Program-made: the position numbers and the translations under genes
Part shown: one piece after another, positions 24,148-32,033 of the stretch
How positions within the stretch are numbered: the first letter of the stretch is position 1
Layout of the letters: every line of letters begins with the position of its first letter
Origin: a virus
IMG/VR virus record: IMGVR_UViG_3300006738_000001
Location: 1 to 38,939 of that record
DNA: 38,939 nt
Direction: 5' to 3' (one strand)
Notes under the pieces: generated by a model
Databases searched by the model: none
What the model saw: the letters and a program-made list of their open reading frames with translations, nothing else
What the model was told of the DNA's origin: nothing

Positions 24148-24395
24148 CCTTATGTTCGCCAAGATGCGCGACTATCTTGACCGTCTTTCGACTGCTTACT
24201 GTCGCCAGCAAGAGCAGACCATATCATCACCCCATAGGGGCGTCCTGCGCTTCGGATCGCTTGATCCTACTCCCGACAAAGGGATGGTCGTTGAACCTTC
24301 CTCGTTAGAGGCTTGGCTGCTGATTGTCTCAATGAGAGTTTCCAGCAATTCACAGGATTTTCATCACCACATTACTGTGATGCGTGGCCTAGTTG
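24148..24395 (-). ncRNA. Group I self-splicing intron in the capsid gene, 248 nt, no ORF
   Basis: On the minus strand all core elements appear in order. P is AATTGCTGGAAA (intron nt 46-57), Q is AATCAGCAGCCAAGCC (71-86), R is GTTCAACGACCA (100-111) and S is GATGATATGGTC (168-179). Stems: P1 exon TGGT with GGCCA (7-11), keeping the U-G pair at the splice site; P2 14-19/29-34; P3 TCCTGTG 39-45 with CGCAGGA 147-153; P4 48-53/74-79; P5 59-62/66-69; P7 GACCA 107-111 with TGGTC 175-179; P7.1 and P7.2 hairpins; P8 CCCC/GGGG; P9 184-190/195-201 with a GCGA loop; P9.1 with a GAAA loop; P9.2 217-222/231-236. It ends in G. P7.1/P7.2 suggest subgroup IA. An in-frame TAG lies at 24389-24391. Confidence 0.93.
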
Positions 24396-25009
24396 ACCAT
24401 GTTGTAGTCAGAGCTTGTGACCTCCGTCTCTGCGAGGAGATTGCGAAGCTGTTTCGCATTCACCACACAAAAGCGGCTGTCATCAGGATCGACTTCGCCA
24501 GCATCGAGAACCTCTTTCGCAGCGCGAAGCTTCTCGACGTTCAATCCGACGTCAGTCGCTGACCCGCCGACTTGAACGTCGACAGTGTTCGAGCTATCGT
24601 AGCTCGTTGAGGTTCCGCCAGCAACGCCCGTATAGGCGGTGCCGTCAGCGGCGTCGATGATTGCATCATCCATCGCTCGACCCATCGCAAAGGAAGCAGC
24701 CTCGGCATAGGGACCAGTGGGCAAGATGAGCATTCGGACGCGATCTTCACCATCGATGAGATCGGCCCAGTCGTAGTCGGCAAGGGATACCCGACGCCGA
24801 GAATGGGGACTGTCCATTCTAGGGGTGTCGGAATGGCGCGACGTTCTCTTGCGAGCGGCCGTTGAGCCGATCTGCTCGAAAAACGCATTCTTCCCAACAA
24901 CGGTTTCGACGCGAACGGAACCCCGTAGCCTCGAACCCTTTTGCTGCACAAGATGCGCCACATTGCCCCGGTATTGTTCCACAAACGCTGTGGTAATTTG
25001 GACAGACAT
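24396..25009 (-). CDS. Major capsid protein, exon 1 (N-terminal part)
   Basis: The ATG at 25009 is preceded by CGGAGG. The product begins MSVQITTAFVEQYRGNVAHL and includes VGKNAFFEQIGSTAARKRTS, VSLADYDWADLIDGED and FAMGRAMDDAIIDAADG, the pattern of HK97-fold capsid proteins of BPP-1/T7-like podoviruses. The exon ends within EVTSSDYNM plus GT of a Val codon. Reading on without splicing gives only Val-Asn and a stop, removing a conserved third of the capsid protein. The gene follows the scaffold in normal order. Confidence 0.92.
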
Positions 25010-25114
25010 ATGTCGGTCCTCCGGTTAGTTGCACAAAGGATGAAACGGGCGAGGTGTCCGCAAGCGGGCTCGATCCTACGCATAACGAGCGTTCAACGGT
25101 CTTCTTTCAGACTG

Positions 25115-25303
25115 TCAATCGGGGGCCTTAGAGGCCGTGCCCGATCCTTTCTTTTGTCGGCCTTTCGAGGGGGCTTTCACCGTATCCTCGGAAACCCAAC
25201 GGTGGAAAATTTTGGCGATCCTCACAAGATCGTCAGGTGATTGCTTCCCGCTTCTAAGCGCGATTGCGAGACGCAAACATTCAAGTTTATGTAGCTCCGA
25301 CAT
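25115..25303 (-). CDS. Hypothetical protein between scaffold and capsid, 62 aa
   Basis: It overlaps the end of the scaffold gene by 17 bases. The product is basic and helical (MSELHKLECLRLAIALRSGK...) with a Lys-rich tail (SKGRQKKGSGTASKAPD). Position suggests a capsid-assembly accessory protein. The 105-base gap to the capsid start (25010-25114) holds the capsid ribosome binding site; I see no convincing complete promoter in it. Confidence 0.6.
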   Translation of the reverse strand: MSELHKLECLRLAIALRSGKQSPDDLVRIAKIFHRWVSEDTVKAPSKGRQKKGSGTASKAPD

Positions 25304-26090
25304 TCTCGGGATGCGCGATACTGTGGAGCTCGGTCAAGCGGTCATTGAGCATTTTATACTCCGCATGATGCTTGTCATAAAGAGCAGGATTGGCGCGGAG
25401 CCGGGAGATCTCCTCTTTCGCCGTCGCGGGCGTCTGAGCGAAATTCCTGTTGCCAGCGCCATCCTTGAAACCGGGGGTCGAGATCTCCATCCCCGCCTTT
25501 ACAAGCCCATTCATAACGACCGGGTTGGCCGATAGCCCATGTTGATAGAGTAGATCAAAAAACTCCTCTCCGAAAAACGTGCGCCCCGCCTTATCGGCAA
25601 GCGCAATGCGCTCATCGAAGGCGGCGCCATATTCCTTCTTCAGGTCTTCTTGGCGCTTATGCATGGCCTCATCATCGCCATTAGCCTTGGCCGTGTATTG
25701 CTCGCCCATGCGCTCGACAAACTTGTCGTGCATCGCCTGAGCCATCGAGGCTGGCATCTTGATCTCATGAGCCGCGGCGCGGAACCAATCGCTGAGCCCA
25801 TCGTCGTAACCCTCGAACCCCTCGGGCGCCGCGAGCTCATAGGCGCTCGCTTCCTCGGGCCAGCCAAGCTCGCTCCAGCCTTCCCAATTCGCAAGCTCTT
25901 CGCCCGCCTTTGGAACAGACAGGCGCTGATCCCCGATTTTGCTTTCGAGGTGCATATGAGCTTGTACAACATCCGCGGGAGATCCGTATCCCTTGTTCGC
26001 GATATGCTGTTTCGCCGCGTCATCGAACCCCTCGATCCAACTCTGATCAGACGGGGTGCCCGCGGTCGCGGACCCATCATTGTCAGCCAT
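25287..26090 (-). CDS. Head scaffolding protein
   Basis: The 267-residue acidic helical protein shows the usual podovirus scaffold plan: WIEGFDDAAKQHIANKGY, then DVVQAHMHLESKIGDQRLSV, the blocks RTFFGEEFFDLLYQHGLSAN and NPVVMNGLVKAGMEI, and a charged C-terminal helical hairpin (LYDKHHAEYKMLNDRLTEL). It would guide procapsid assembly with portal and capsid and then exit. It overlaps the Bbp19-like gene by 8 bases. Confidence 0.88.
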   Translation of the reverse strand: MADNDGSATAGTPSDQSWIEGFDDAAKQHIANKGYGSPADVVQAHMHLESKIGDQRLSVPKAGEELANWEGWSELGWPEEASAYELAAPEGFEGYDDGLSDWFRAAAHEIKMPASMAQAMHDKFVERMGEQYTAKANGDDEAMHKRQEDLKKEYGAAFDERIALADKAGRTFFGEEFFDLLYQHGLSANPVVMNGLVKAGMEISTPGFKDGAGNRNFAQTPATAKEEISRLRANPALYDKHHAEYKMLNDRLTELHSIAHPENVGAT

Positions 26091-26343
26091 CTTCTTTTTC
26101 TCCTATCATTGCCAGTTGCAAGAGCTTGTTCTCATCGATCGAGAGCAAGCTTACGATCCGCCGCACCATATCGCGGCTTCCCTCAAGATGCTGTAACTCG
26201 CTATCGGGCCGGTTGCCGGTAACGGTAAAAAGTTGGGACGCCTTCACAAGATCGATCAAGACGGCGCGGCCCTCGGGGGATCCGAAAATCGCCTGATAGT
26301 TCTCGATCGTTTTCTTATGCTGGCTTGTCGATGACTTCGCCAC
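26083..26343 (-). CDS. Bbp19-like phage protein, 86 aa
   Basis: The sequence YQAIFGSPEGRAVLIDLVKA near residue 16 and the neighbouring helices follow the Bbp19-like domain, named from Bordetella phage BPP-1, where it also lies between portal and scaffold. Its exact role is unsettled. The gene sits immediately after the portal stop, consistent with a head-assembly function. Confidence 0.78.
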   Translation of the reverse strand: MAKSSTSQHKKTIENYQAIFGSPEGRAVLIDLVKASQLFTVTGNRPDSELQHLEGSRDMVRRIVSLLSIDENKLLQLAMIGEKEDG

Positions 26344-27984
26344 TTAGCCCTCTCCCGGGGTTGCGATCAACTCATTGATCTTCGCGACGTTGAGTGCAGC
26401 CTTCGAGGCGGGCTCGGCGGCGCCGATCATTTGTTGAGCCGAATTCATTTGCTGACGAGCCTCACGCATTTGCTGTACCTCTTCAATGCGGCGAAGGATC
26501 CGTTTCGGAGCCCCGTTGGTATCGGAGAGGATCCGCGTAATCTCATCCGTATCGAAATTGTCCATGACGCCGGGATCGACGGCGGCGATCGGTTGGACCA
26601 TTTCGAGCGTCCGCAAAATTCCGACACCTTCCTCGGCCTTCAAGGCCCGCGAGAGCGGCGATACATACTCGATCTCGAACTCGCCTTCCGCCTCTTCAAG
26701 CAACGGCGGCGGCGGCGGTAGGATCCCCTGACGGGCGAGGATGGCGATCTCGCGCTCGACCAAGGGGCCGAGTGTCTCGGATTGCTGACGCCCGACAGTT
26801 GGCGCCAAAAGGGCCCCCTTTTCCTGGGCGCGTTGGAGAACTTCCGTCGCCGTCATCTGGGGCGTTTCGACCAAAATCTGGAACAAGGTAACGAGAAACG
26901 CATCGTTGATTACCCGACGCCGCTGATCCATCATCTCAAGGCCGATATCCACGCGGCCGCCGGTCAGGAGCGGTTGGATCGGGGCTTGGCCTCGGCCGTC
27001 GAGGCGGGCGAAGGTGGCGCCGCCGGGAGTAAGATCGACCGGCAAGATCACGCCGTCGTCCGCAATTATAAGGGGCGGATCGACAACCTTCTGGCCCGCC
27101 TTGATGACCGTCTTGCTCATCTCGTTGATCATCTTTATCTCAGGCAAAACCAGCATGGCCGGGGATCGACCATAGACCTCTCGCGGCCCCGTAACGTACC
27201 GGCTCATAATGTAGGGGAGCTCCTCTTCCCCGCCTTCTTCGAGAAGGTGTTTCTCCTTGACCTCGTAGTAATTGGAGAGCCAGGGGCGCTGATCGGTGCG
27301 CCGGGAAGTTGGATCCCGATCAGATCGCGGCATAACAACGTGAAGAATATCAACCCGGGTATCGGGCTTGTCCTCAACGATCTTTTTCAGATCCGCCGAG
27401 AGATTGGCATCCGGGAACATCCGCATCACTTGACGGGCCGCGACATTGAACTCGCGAAACACGGTATCGATCTTGCCGTGCTCGTCCTCGGCAATGAAGA
27501 TATCGCCGAGGTGGACGGCTCGATAGTGCATCCCGGCGATCTTGTCCTCGCCGACAAAAAGGGTTCCCGTTCCGAATGCGCCGAGCGAGATATAACCTTC
27601 ATGCATCTGGCTGGCGAAATTAGCCTTGGGCGAATACCGTTGTTGGAAAAGCATATCCTCGACGGTATCGAACCATAGGCGGACGTCGTAATCGGCATCG
27701 AGGGTTTTATCGGTGGCGCGAAGCGTATGCCAGCGAGCGCCTCTGGGCGTCAACAAACTCTCGACGGCCGAGGCAAACCGTTCCAAGGCGAGGGCCGCGG
27801 TGGCGTCATAGAGCTTCTCGGTCCTCTTGTCGCCGCCCGTGCGGTGCCCAACAAAGAGCGAGCTCCGGGGGAGACACCGCTCGGAGATCTCTTCCCAGTG
27901 GCTTTCCCATACTCCCCGCTCGCGCTTCATCCCCTCATAGCGCTTGAAGATCTCATCGATATTGTCAACGCCGGTTTCTGCCAT
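26344..27984 (-). CDS. Portal protein (T7-type head-to-tail connector)
   Basis: The ATG at 27984 has GGAG seven bases upstream; a TTG two codons earlier is also in frame. The 546-residue product has the T7-like portal signatures: ERGVWESHWEEISERCLPRS, KLYDATAALALERFASAVES, LLTPRGARWHTL and LGAFGTGTLFVGEDK, with INEMSKTVIKAGQKVVDPPL in the middle and a helical C-terminal barrel. Twelve copies form the DNA channel and nucleate the procapsid. Length is typical. Confidence 0.93.
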   Translation of the reverse strand: MAETGVDNIDEIFKRYEGMKRERGVWESHWEEISERCLPRSSLFVGHRTGGDKRTEKLYDATAALALERFASAVESLLTPRGARWHTLRATDKTLDADYDVRLWFDTVEDMLFQQRYSPKANFASQMHEGYISLGAFGTGTLFVGEDKIAGMHYRAVHLGDIFIAEDEHGKIDTVFREFNVAARQVMRMFPDANLSADLKKIVEDKPDTRVDILHVVMPRSDRDPTSRRTDQRPWLSNYYEVKEKHLLEEGGEEELPYIMSRYVTGPREVYGRSPAMLVLPEIKMINEMSKTVIKAGQKVVDPPLIIADDGVILPVDLTPGGATFARLDGRGQAPIQPLLTGGRVDIGLEMMDQRRRVINDAFLVTLFQILVETPQMTATEVLQRAQEKGALLAPTVGRQQSETLGPLVEREIAILARQGILPPPPPLLEEAEGEFEIEYVSPLSRALKAEEGVGILRTLEMVQPIAAVDPGVMDNFDTDEITRILSDTNGAPKRILRRIEEVQQMREARQQMNSAQQMIGAAEPASKAALNVAKINELIATPGEG

Positions 27985-27986
27985 GC

Positions 27987-28199
27987 TCAAACTCCAATCG
28001 ACGTCGTCTTGCGAAGCGCGTCAACGCCCGAGTTGCGGGGCGCTCCACTCAGAACAGTATTGGCAACGCCGCGTTTCACCGTGCCCCCCCGCCCAGTGGC
28101 AGAGGTTGCGCGTTGCGCTCTATCCAATCGAGCACCAGCGGATCCAATCGCAGGGCGGCGGCCGCGGCTCTGGTTGCCCGCCGGGGCTTGACCACACAT
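27987..28199 (-). CDS. Hypothetical Arg-rich protein, 70 aa
   Basis: Its ATG shares the last base of the upstream TAA (TAATG), and it ends just before the portal ATG. The sequence is strongly basic (GNQSRGRRPAIGSAGARLDR) with no predicted membrane segment. Short basic proteins are often found just ahead of podovirus portals. DNA contact in the head is possible but not shown. Confidence 0.6.
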   Translation of the reverse strand: MCGQAPAGNQSRGRRPAIGSAGARLDRAQRATSATGRGGTVKRGVANTVLSGAPRNSGVDALRKTTSIGV

Positions 28200-28726
28200 T
28201 AGTCGCCAAGCGCCGACGTTGCGCCTAGTCGGTTCAAGCGGCGGATCTCAGCGGCGTCAGGATCCTCGCCGCCGTTGATATCCTCAGGCGGCGCATCCGG
28301 GTTGCCGAGCGCATCTCGATTGCGGGCCGAGCTTCCACCGCGCCCCGCGGCACTCGCGGCGGCGGCGGCACCGCGGCGGCTTTCGGTAATGGCCGCTTCC
28401 GCGGCGCGAACTCCCGGCAGATCAATGTCCACCTCGGTGCGGCTTGTGTTGACCCCAACCGTTGCAACATTCTTCTGCTCCGTTAATGCATCAATAATAC
28501 CGCCGCCCGCGCTCATAACCTGACGGCCAACAAAACCGAGCGGCGTAAACTGAGACGCAATGGAAGCAATAGCGCCAAAGGGGCCAATCCCGAATGAATA
28601 ATCACTTCCGGGTACATCCCCGGGCCGGTCAAAGCCACCGCCCCCCTTGCCACGATGATAGCCGCCAGGACGGCCCCTGGGGGTCGATGGGTTGTCGGGT
28701 TCTGCCGGGGTACTATCGACGCACAC
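28199..28726 (-). CDS. Hypothetical protein ahead of the portal, 175 aa
   Basis: It starts at GTG two bases after the previous stop. The N-terminus is Gly/Arg/Pro-rich and disordered (STPRGRPGGYHRGKGGGGFD), followed by a hydrophobic segment (GPFGAIASIASQFTPLGFVG) and a helical Arg/Ala-rich tail. Tight coupling to the portal block suggests a minor virion protein. No family is recognised. Confidence 0.6.
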   Translation of the reverse strand: MCVDSTPAEPDNPSTPRGRPGGYHRGKGGGGFDRPGDVPGSDYSFGIGPFGAIASIASQFTPLGFVGRQVMSAGGGIIDALTEQKNVATVGVNTSRTEVDIDLPGVRAAEAAITESRRGAAAAASAAGRGGSSARNRDALGNPDAPPEDINGGEDPDAAEIRRLNRLGATSALGD

Positions 28727-28728
28727 AA

Positions 28729-28953
28729 CTAGGCCCCAAGGGCAGTTTTACGAACAACCGGCGCAGCCGAGGTGTCACCGAGAGCGGATGTCTTGATCGT
28801 ATTCGAGCGTCCCTTCGCCGCAAGTGACCGCCGCCTTTTTCCTGAAGAAGAGCGGTTTAATTTCGCGACATCCGCGGGATTAGCGATCGGCGGCGGAACC
28901 ACAGGCGGCGGCGCCGGGATCGATGGGATCGCGGGGGCAGAGAAAATGCACAT
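28729..28953 (-). CDS. Small Pro-rich protein of the podovirus head module, 74 aa
   Basis: The ATG is placed at 28953 because the product then starts MCIFSAPAIPSIPAPPPVVP, like the short Cys-Pro-rich proteins that precede podovirus portal genes. A basic segment follows (SSSGKRRRSLAAKGRSNTIK), ending VVRKTALGA. It overlaps the end of the GNAT-like gene by 74 bases. Function unknown. Confidence 0.65.
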   Translation of the reverse strand: MCIFSAPAIPSIPAPPPVVPPPIANPADVAKLNRSSSGKRRRSLAAKGRSNTIKTSALGDTSAAPVVRKTALGA

Positions 28954-29422
28954 TATCAACGGTCCTCGTTCGCGTCCATGAGAATAGGTGATAGGTTTCT
29001 CGGCGGTGCCCGTAATCTTCAAGGGGCCCCCCATCGACGGCGCCGAGCAATTCCAACCATCGATGAGCTTCCTTGTGCCCAGCAATCGCCCGAGCCTCGA
29101 CACGATTAACGCCGCGATCAGTAAGGAACGGGATTATTTTGCGTCTAACGTGCTTAGTAACCGAAAGCGCAACCTCGGGCCACCGATCGGTCGTCAACAT
29201 CCAGGCGCACCATAAACGCTCCCGAACAGGCGTCACACCAACAACGGCAACGGGGGTACCCCCAACCAAGGCAACGTGGCTCAGGCCCGCGAGAAGCTGC
29301 ATAGCGCGGGTCTCTGGCGCCAACCCTGGCGCCTCACCCTCGACCTCGGCAAGATCCCAAGCCCTCAGACGCCGCATGATATAAACAATATCCGAATAAC
29401 ACCCGGGGACGATCTCGACCAC
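28880..29422 (-). CDS. GNAT-fold-like virion-associated protein, 180 aa
   Basis: The sequence follows the acetyltransferase-like layout seen in podovirus head modules: LSHVALVGGTPVAVVGVTPV (strands 2-3), WCAWMLTTDRW, a long basic helix (VTKHVRRKIIPFLTDRG), then RVEARAIAGHKEAHRWLELL and GHRRETYHLF. T7 gp13-type proteins show a comparable fold. Whether it acetylates anything is doubtful, because the acetyl-CoA pyrophosphate loop is not clear. Its last 25 residues overlap the next gene. Confidence 0.68.
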   Translation of the reverse strand: MVEIVPGCYSDIVYIMRRLRAWDLAEVEGEAPGLAPETRAMQLLAGLSHVALVGGTPVAVVGVTPVRERLWCAWMLTTDRWPEVALSVTKHVRRKIIPFLTDRGVNRVEARAIAGHKEAHRWLELLGAVDGGPLEDYGHRRETYHLFSWTRTRTVDNVHFLCPRDPIDPGAAACGSAADR

Positions 29423-29423
29423 T

Positions 29424-29987
29424 TTAGATTAAGATCGATTGCGCCATGAAAGTCATTTTCTGCACGGTGATATTGGTCGCGTCTGTCTCGTTGGAAATCC
29501 AGACCTCAAGATAATCAGAAGTCGAAAGCTGGACTTCGCCGATCAGCGTAATGGCGGAGATGTTCGAGTTGGTGTCTGAATTAACCCGGACCTCACTGGC
29601 ATCAATGACCGCCCCCGAGCTTCCACTATTATCGTAATGGTAGAGCTTCGCCCCCACCAAAATATTACCGGCCGCATTATCAAAGCAAATCGAGGCGGTG
29701 GCGACAAAATGGCGGTTTGGAGTGCCCGAATAGGCCAAACGATTAGTGGCCGACATACTCATATCGGCACTCGATCCCCCCCCCGTCGTCGTCCCGGCCG
29801 CCTTCAAATAAACAGATTGGCTCGCCACCGACGTCTCGGCTGGAGTGGAGACATAACAATATCCAAAAGTTGGCACCGCCGAGACGATAAAATCGCGGAC
29901 ATCATTCTCGGAAATCGCACCGGCCGACTGACCGTCTTGGAACAAATTGGTCAGAAGATCGGCCGACGTTCTTTTCGTATCAGCCAT
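29424..29987 (-). CDS. Head fibre / decoration-type protein, 187 aa
   Basis: The N-terminal block DLLTNLFQDGQSAGAISEND followed by VRDFIVSA is a capsid-attachment motif common in phage head-fibre and structural proteins. The C-terminal part (RHFVATASICFDNAAGNILV, then DYLEVWISNETDAT) resembles a trimeric C1q/TNF-like domain. It lies just after the large terminase. A capsid-surface fibre able to bind host glycans is the likely role. Confidence 0.7.
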   Translation of the reverse strand: MADTKRTSADLLTNLFQDGQSAGAISENDVRDFIVSAVPTFGYCYVSTPAETSVASQSVYLKAAGTTTGGGSSADMSMSATNRLAYSGTPNRHFVATASICFDNAAGNILVGAKLYHYDNSGSSGAVIDASEVRVNSDTNSNISAITLIGEVQLSTSDYLEVWISNETDATNITVQKMTFMAQSILI

Positions 29988-29988
29988 T

Positions 29989-31329
29989 CTATGCTCCCGT
30001 CAGCACCAACGGTCGCCCGTCAGGCAAGGTCTTCGTTCGCGCCATCACATGGATATCGCTATCATCCCCGTCGTCGTCGCGCAAACCAACCGCGAAATAC
30101 CGAAAAGCGTCAGTCGCGTGGCTCGACCAATCGTGATTTGGTTTTGCCTTCCAGTCGTTGCGGACACTATCAAATTGCCGGTGATAATGGCGCAACGCCT
30201 TCAGCCCCGACGCCGTGTTAGAACGATCGAAATAGCACCGCGGTAAAATCGCCCGCATCGCCTCAATCCCATCCTGTACAGTCAATTTATGGACAACCGT
30301 GGGGCGTATGCCCAGCGCCGACAGCATCTCATACCGCGACGATCCACTTCCCAATTCGCGCACCATGACATCATGTGGGAAGTAGTGGCGCCCATACACA
30401 TAAGAGCGTGATCGCAATTCGGCGATATAATGATGAAGCCCCTCTCCGCTGGCGTCGTAGAAGTCAATAATTCGTAATTCTCCCCGGTATATTTGTGCGA
30501 ACCAGATGGCGGTTGCGTCAGCAATTCCAAGATCCCAAGCGGTTGTGACGGGCAGATTGGGGTCATAAGGCACATTCCCAATTCGGCCGCCAGCCTCGGC
30601 CTTATCAAGCTGATCCGCGAGATAAGCGCCTATAAGCGCCGCGCTCCAGGAACACTGAAACTCTTGCTCATACTGGCTCGGATCCATTGTCGCCCTCGCG
30701 GCATCAAGCTCCTCTTGCGGCAAAATCCCCGTCTCGCTCGCCGGGAACCGCATGGCAAACCAATCAGGGTCTCCCTGCTCAATCATCGCCAAAGCATGAT
30801 CATATATATCCTTGAACTGATTTTGCCCCCGCGGCGTCCCAATCCAAAGACACGACCCCAAACGATCAGCCAAAGACGGTCGAATTACCTCAGGATACAA
30901 CCGCGCATTCATGTCGGCATATTCATCAAGCACAACAGCATCGAGAAACATCCCGCGGAGACTATCCGGGTTCTCAGCACCAAGCAGCCAAATCCGCTTG
31001 CCGTCCGGGAGATCGCAACGAAGCTCAGCCTCGTTAAACTTAACCCCGGGGATCACCCCGGCAAACTCCCTGAGAAACTGCCACGCAACGCGCTTCGCAC
31101 TGCCGTAAGTCGGCGCAATATAAGCACCCTGCGCCCGCTGATGTGGACACGTCAAAACCACCTTCAAAAGATGATTGACCGCCATCACCGTCTTACCAAA
31201 TCTCCTGTGGCAAACCGCGACCGAAAACCGCTTCGCCTTGCCGTGAAACAAATCCTGTAAATCCCGGGGCGAGTACGGAATAATTACAGCGGTAGGACTA
31301 ATCGCAGAAGAAGACAGCCCACCACCCAT
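29989..31329 (-). CDS. terL: Terminase large subunit
   Basis: The ATG at 31329 has GGGGGAG upstream; another ATG at 31350 lies inside the previous gene. The 446-residue product has a Walker A variant CHRRFGKT (residues 40-47), Walker B VVLDEYADM (about 132-140), the coupling motif WIGTPRGQNQF, and an RNase H-type nuclease with DLGIADA and C-terminal SHATDAFRYFAVG. It drives headful or site-specific DNA packaging through the portal. Confidence 0.95.
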   Translation of the reverse strand: MGGGLSSSAISPTAVIIPYSPRDLQDLFHGKAKRFSVAVCHRRFGKTVMAVNHLLKVVLTCPHQRAQGAYIAPTYGSAKRVAWQFLREFAGVIPGVKFNEAELRCDLPDGKRIWLLGAENPDSLRGMFLDAVVLDEYADMNARLYPEVIRPSLADRLGSCLWIGTPRGQNQFKDIYDHALAMIEQGDPDWFAMRFPASETGILPQEELDAARATMDPSQYEQEFQCSWSAALIGAYLADQLDKAEAGGRIGNVPYDPNLPVTTAWDLGIADATAIWFAQIYRGELRIIDFYDASGEGLHHYIAELRSRSYVYGRHYFPHDVMVRELGSGSSRYEMLSALGIRPTVVHKLTVQDGIEAMRAILPRCYFDRSNTASGLKALRHYHRQFDSVRNDWKAKPNHDWSSHATDAFRYFAVGLRDDDGDDSDIHVMARTKTLPDGRPLVLTGA

Positions 31330-31330
31330 C

Positions 31331-31540
31331 CTAAATCTCCCCCATAACATTCCGTAAAGCCTTGCGCCCAGTCGCGCTGATCGTCTTCAACGGAGAGCGT
31401 AAACTAGAAAAAGCCGAATTGATATTCGATGAATTCGGCTCCGGGACATCTCGGGCATCCGCATCCCCATTGTCACGCCCGCCGCGTAAAGCATCGCCCG
31501 CGGCTCGGCCAACCATCGATGATAGAAAAGCCATGCACAT
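31331..31540 (-). CDS. Hypothetical small protein upstream of terL, 69 aa
   Basis: Its TAG lies one base before the terL ATG, indicating coupling. GGGGGG upstream serves either the ATG at 31540 or an in-frame GTG at 31549; the ATG is preferred for spacing. The product starts MCMAFLSSMVGRAAGDALRG and ends SATGRKALRNVMGEI, an amphipathic helical peptide. Function unknown. Confidence 0.55.
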   Translation of the reverse strand: MCMAFLSSMVGRAAGDALRGGRDNGDADARDVPEPNSSNINSAFSSLRSPLKTISATGRKALRNVMGEI

Positions 31541-31750
31541 TCCACACACCCCCCAAAAAGAGGTTTCCGAAAATTACTCCCCACAATTAGGACCGGGGCC
31601 CCACCGAGGCTCGCGGCAACCGCGGCGCCGGGGTACCCCCCCCCTCGGCCGTGAACGAAAAAAAAAGATTTTCTTGTGGGTGGAAACGTGGGTCAGGACA
31701 ACATCAAAAAGGTAAGGCCCTTACTCACTGGGGGATACGGGCGATCGTTG

Positions 31751-31769
31751 GGCGGACGGGGCATCCGCC
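31751..31769. repeat. Perfect inverted repeat beside the dif-like site
   Basis: GGCGGA (31751-31756) and TCCGCC (31764-31769) form a 6-base GC stem with a 7-base loop, ending 9 bases before the dif-like site. It may be a protein-binding site for recombination or packaging, or a chance hairpin. Confidence 0.5.
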
Positions 31770-31778
31770 ATCATTTCA

Positions 31779-31806
31779 TTGTCGCATAACATGTATTATG
31801 GAAAAT
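31779..31806 (+). other. dif-like XerC/XerD recombination site, candidate attP
   Basis: Two arms flank a 6-base centre: TTGTCGCATAA, CATGTA, TTATGGAAAAT. Against the E. coli dif site the left (XerC) arm matches at 7 of 11 and the right (XerD) arm at 9 of 11, including the inner CGCATAA and TTATG halves at the correct 6-base spacing. It is in an intergenic region of a phage with no visible integrase. Phages and elements that integrate through host Xer proteins use such sites. Confidence 0.6.
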
Positions 31807-31835
31807 ATTGGCGTGTTTTGTTTTAGATCAACGCC

Positions 31836-32033
31836 TTACGCCAGGAGTTGGGATGGCTCTAGTGTTCGCGGGCGCGACGCGGCGGATACGTTGGTTCCAA
31901 CCCACCCCACATCTTCCCCTTGTATGGTTTTCTGATGGGGGCCTTTGCGCTCCCCCGGTTCCTCCACCCCTCTTCTGTTGCCACGCAGGGATAAACGCCG
32001 GGTCTTACCCAGTATATCTAGGCATCCCACCAT
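31836..32033 (-). CDS. Doubtful ORF after terS, 65 aa
   Basis: ATG follows the terS TAA directly and the frame stays open for 65 codons (MVGCLDILGKTRRLSLRGNR...). Codon choice is unlike the neighbours, with rare ATA, TTA and AGA codons, and the sequence looks like no known protein. There is no dedicated ribosome binding site. It may be noncoding, for example part of a packaging site. Confidence 0.3.
   Translation of the reverse strand: MVGCLDILGKTRRLSLRGNRRGVEEPGERKGPHQKTIQGEDVGWVGTNVSAASRPRTLEPSQLLA

Larger units (their letters stand above)
31541..31835. other. Noncoding stretch between terS and terL genes
   Basis: No convincing gene is seen here on either strand. It contains a dif-like site (31779-31806), a perfect 6-base hairpin beside it (31751-31769), a run of nine A residues on the plus strand near 31660, and G/C-homopolymer patches around 31600-31640. 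A packaging initiation site or integration site would both suit this position. Confidence 0.6.

Noticed and set aside
23880-25009. Capsid gene as a frameshifted or truncated pseudogene
   Set aside because: The interruption is 248 nt with a complete group I core and exact in-frame splice sites; both exons look conserved. A random insertion would not give this.
25095-25118. TTGACA at 25113-25118 (minus strand) as a capsid promoter
   Set aside because: No acceptable -10 box lies 16-19 bases downstream, so only half a promoter is present.
26782-27678. Long plus-strand ORF of 298 codons
   Set aside because: It is antisense to the clearly recognised portal gene and has no ribosome binding site or family resemblance; it results from codon bias on the other strand.
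31836-32033. tRNA or second intron in the terS-terL gap
   Set aside because: Hairpins such as GGGT-AAG-ACCC occur, but there is no cloverleaf, no T-arm sequence and no group I core elements.
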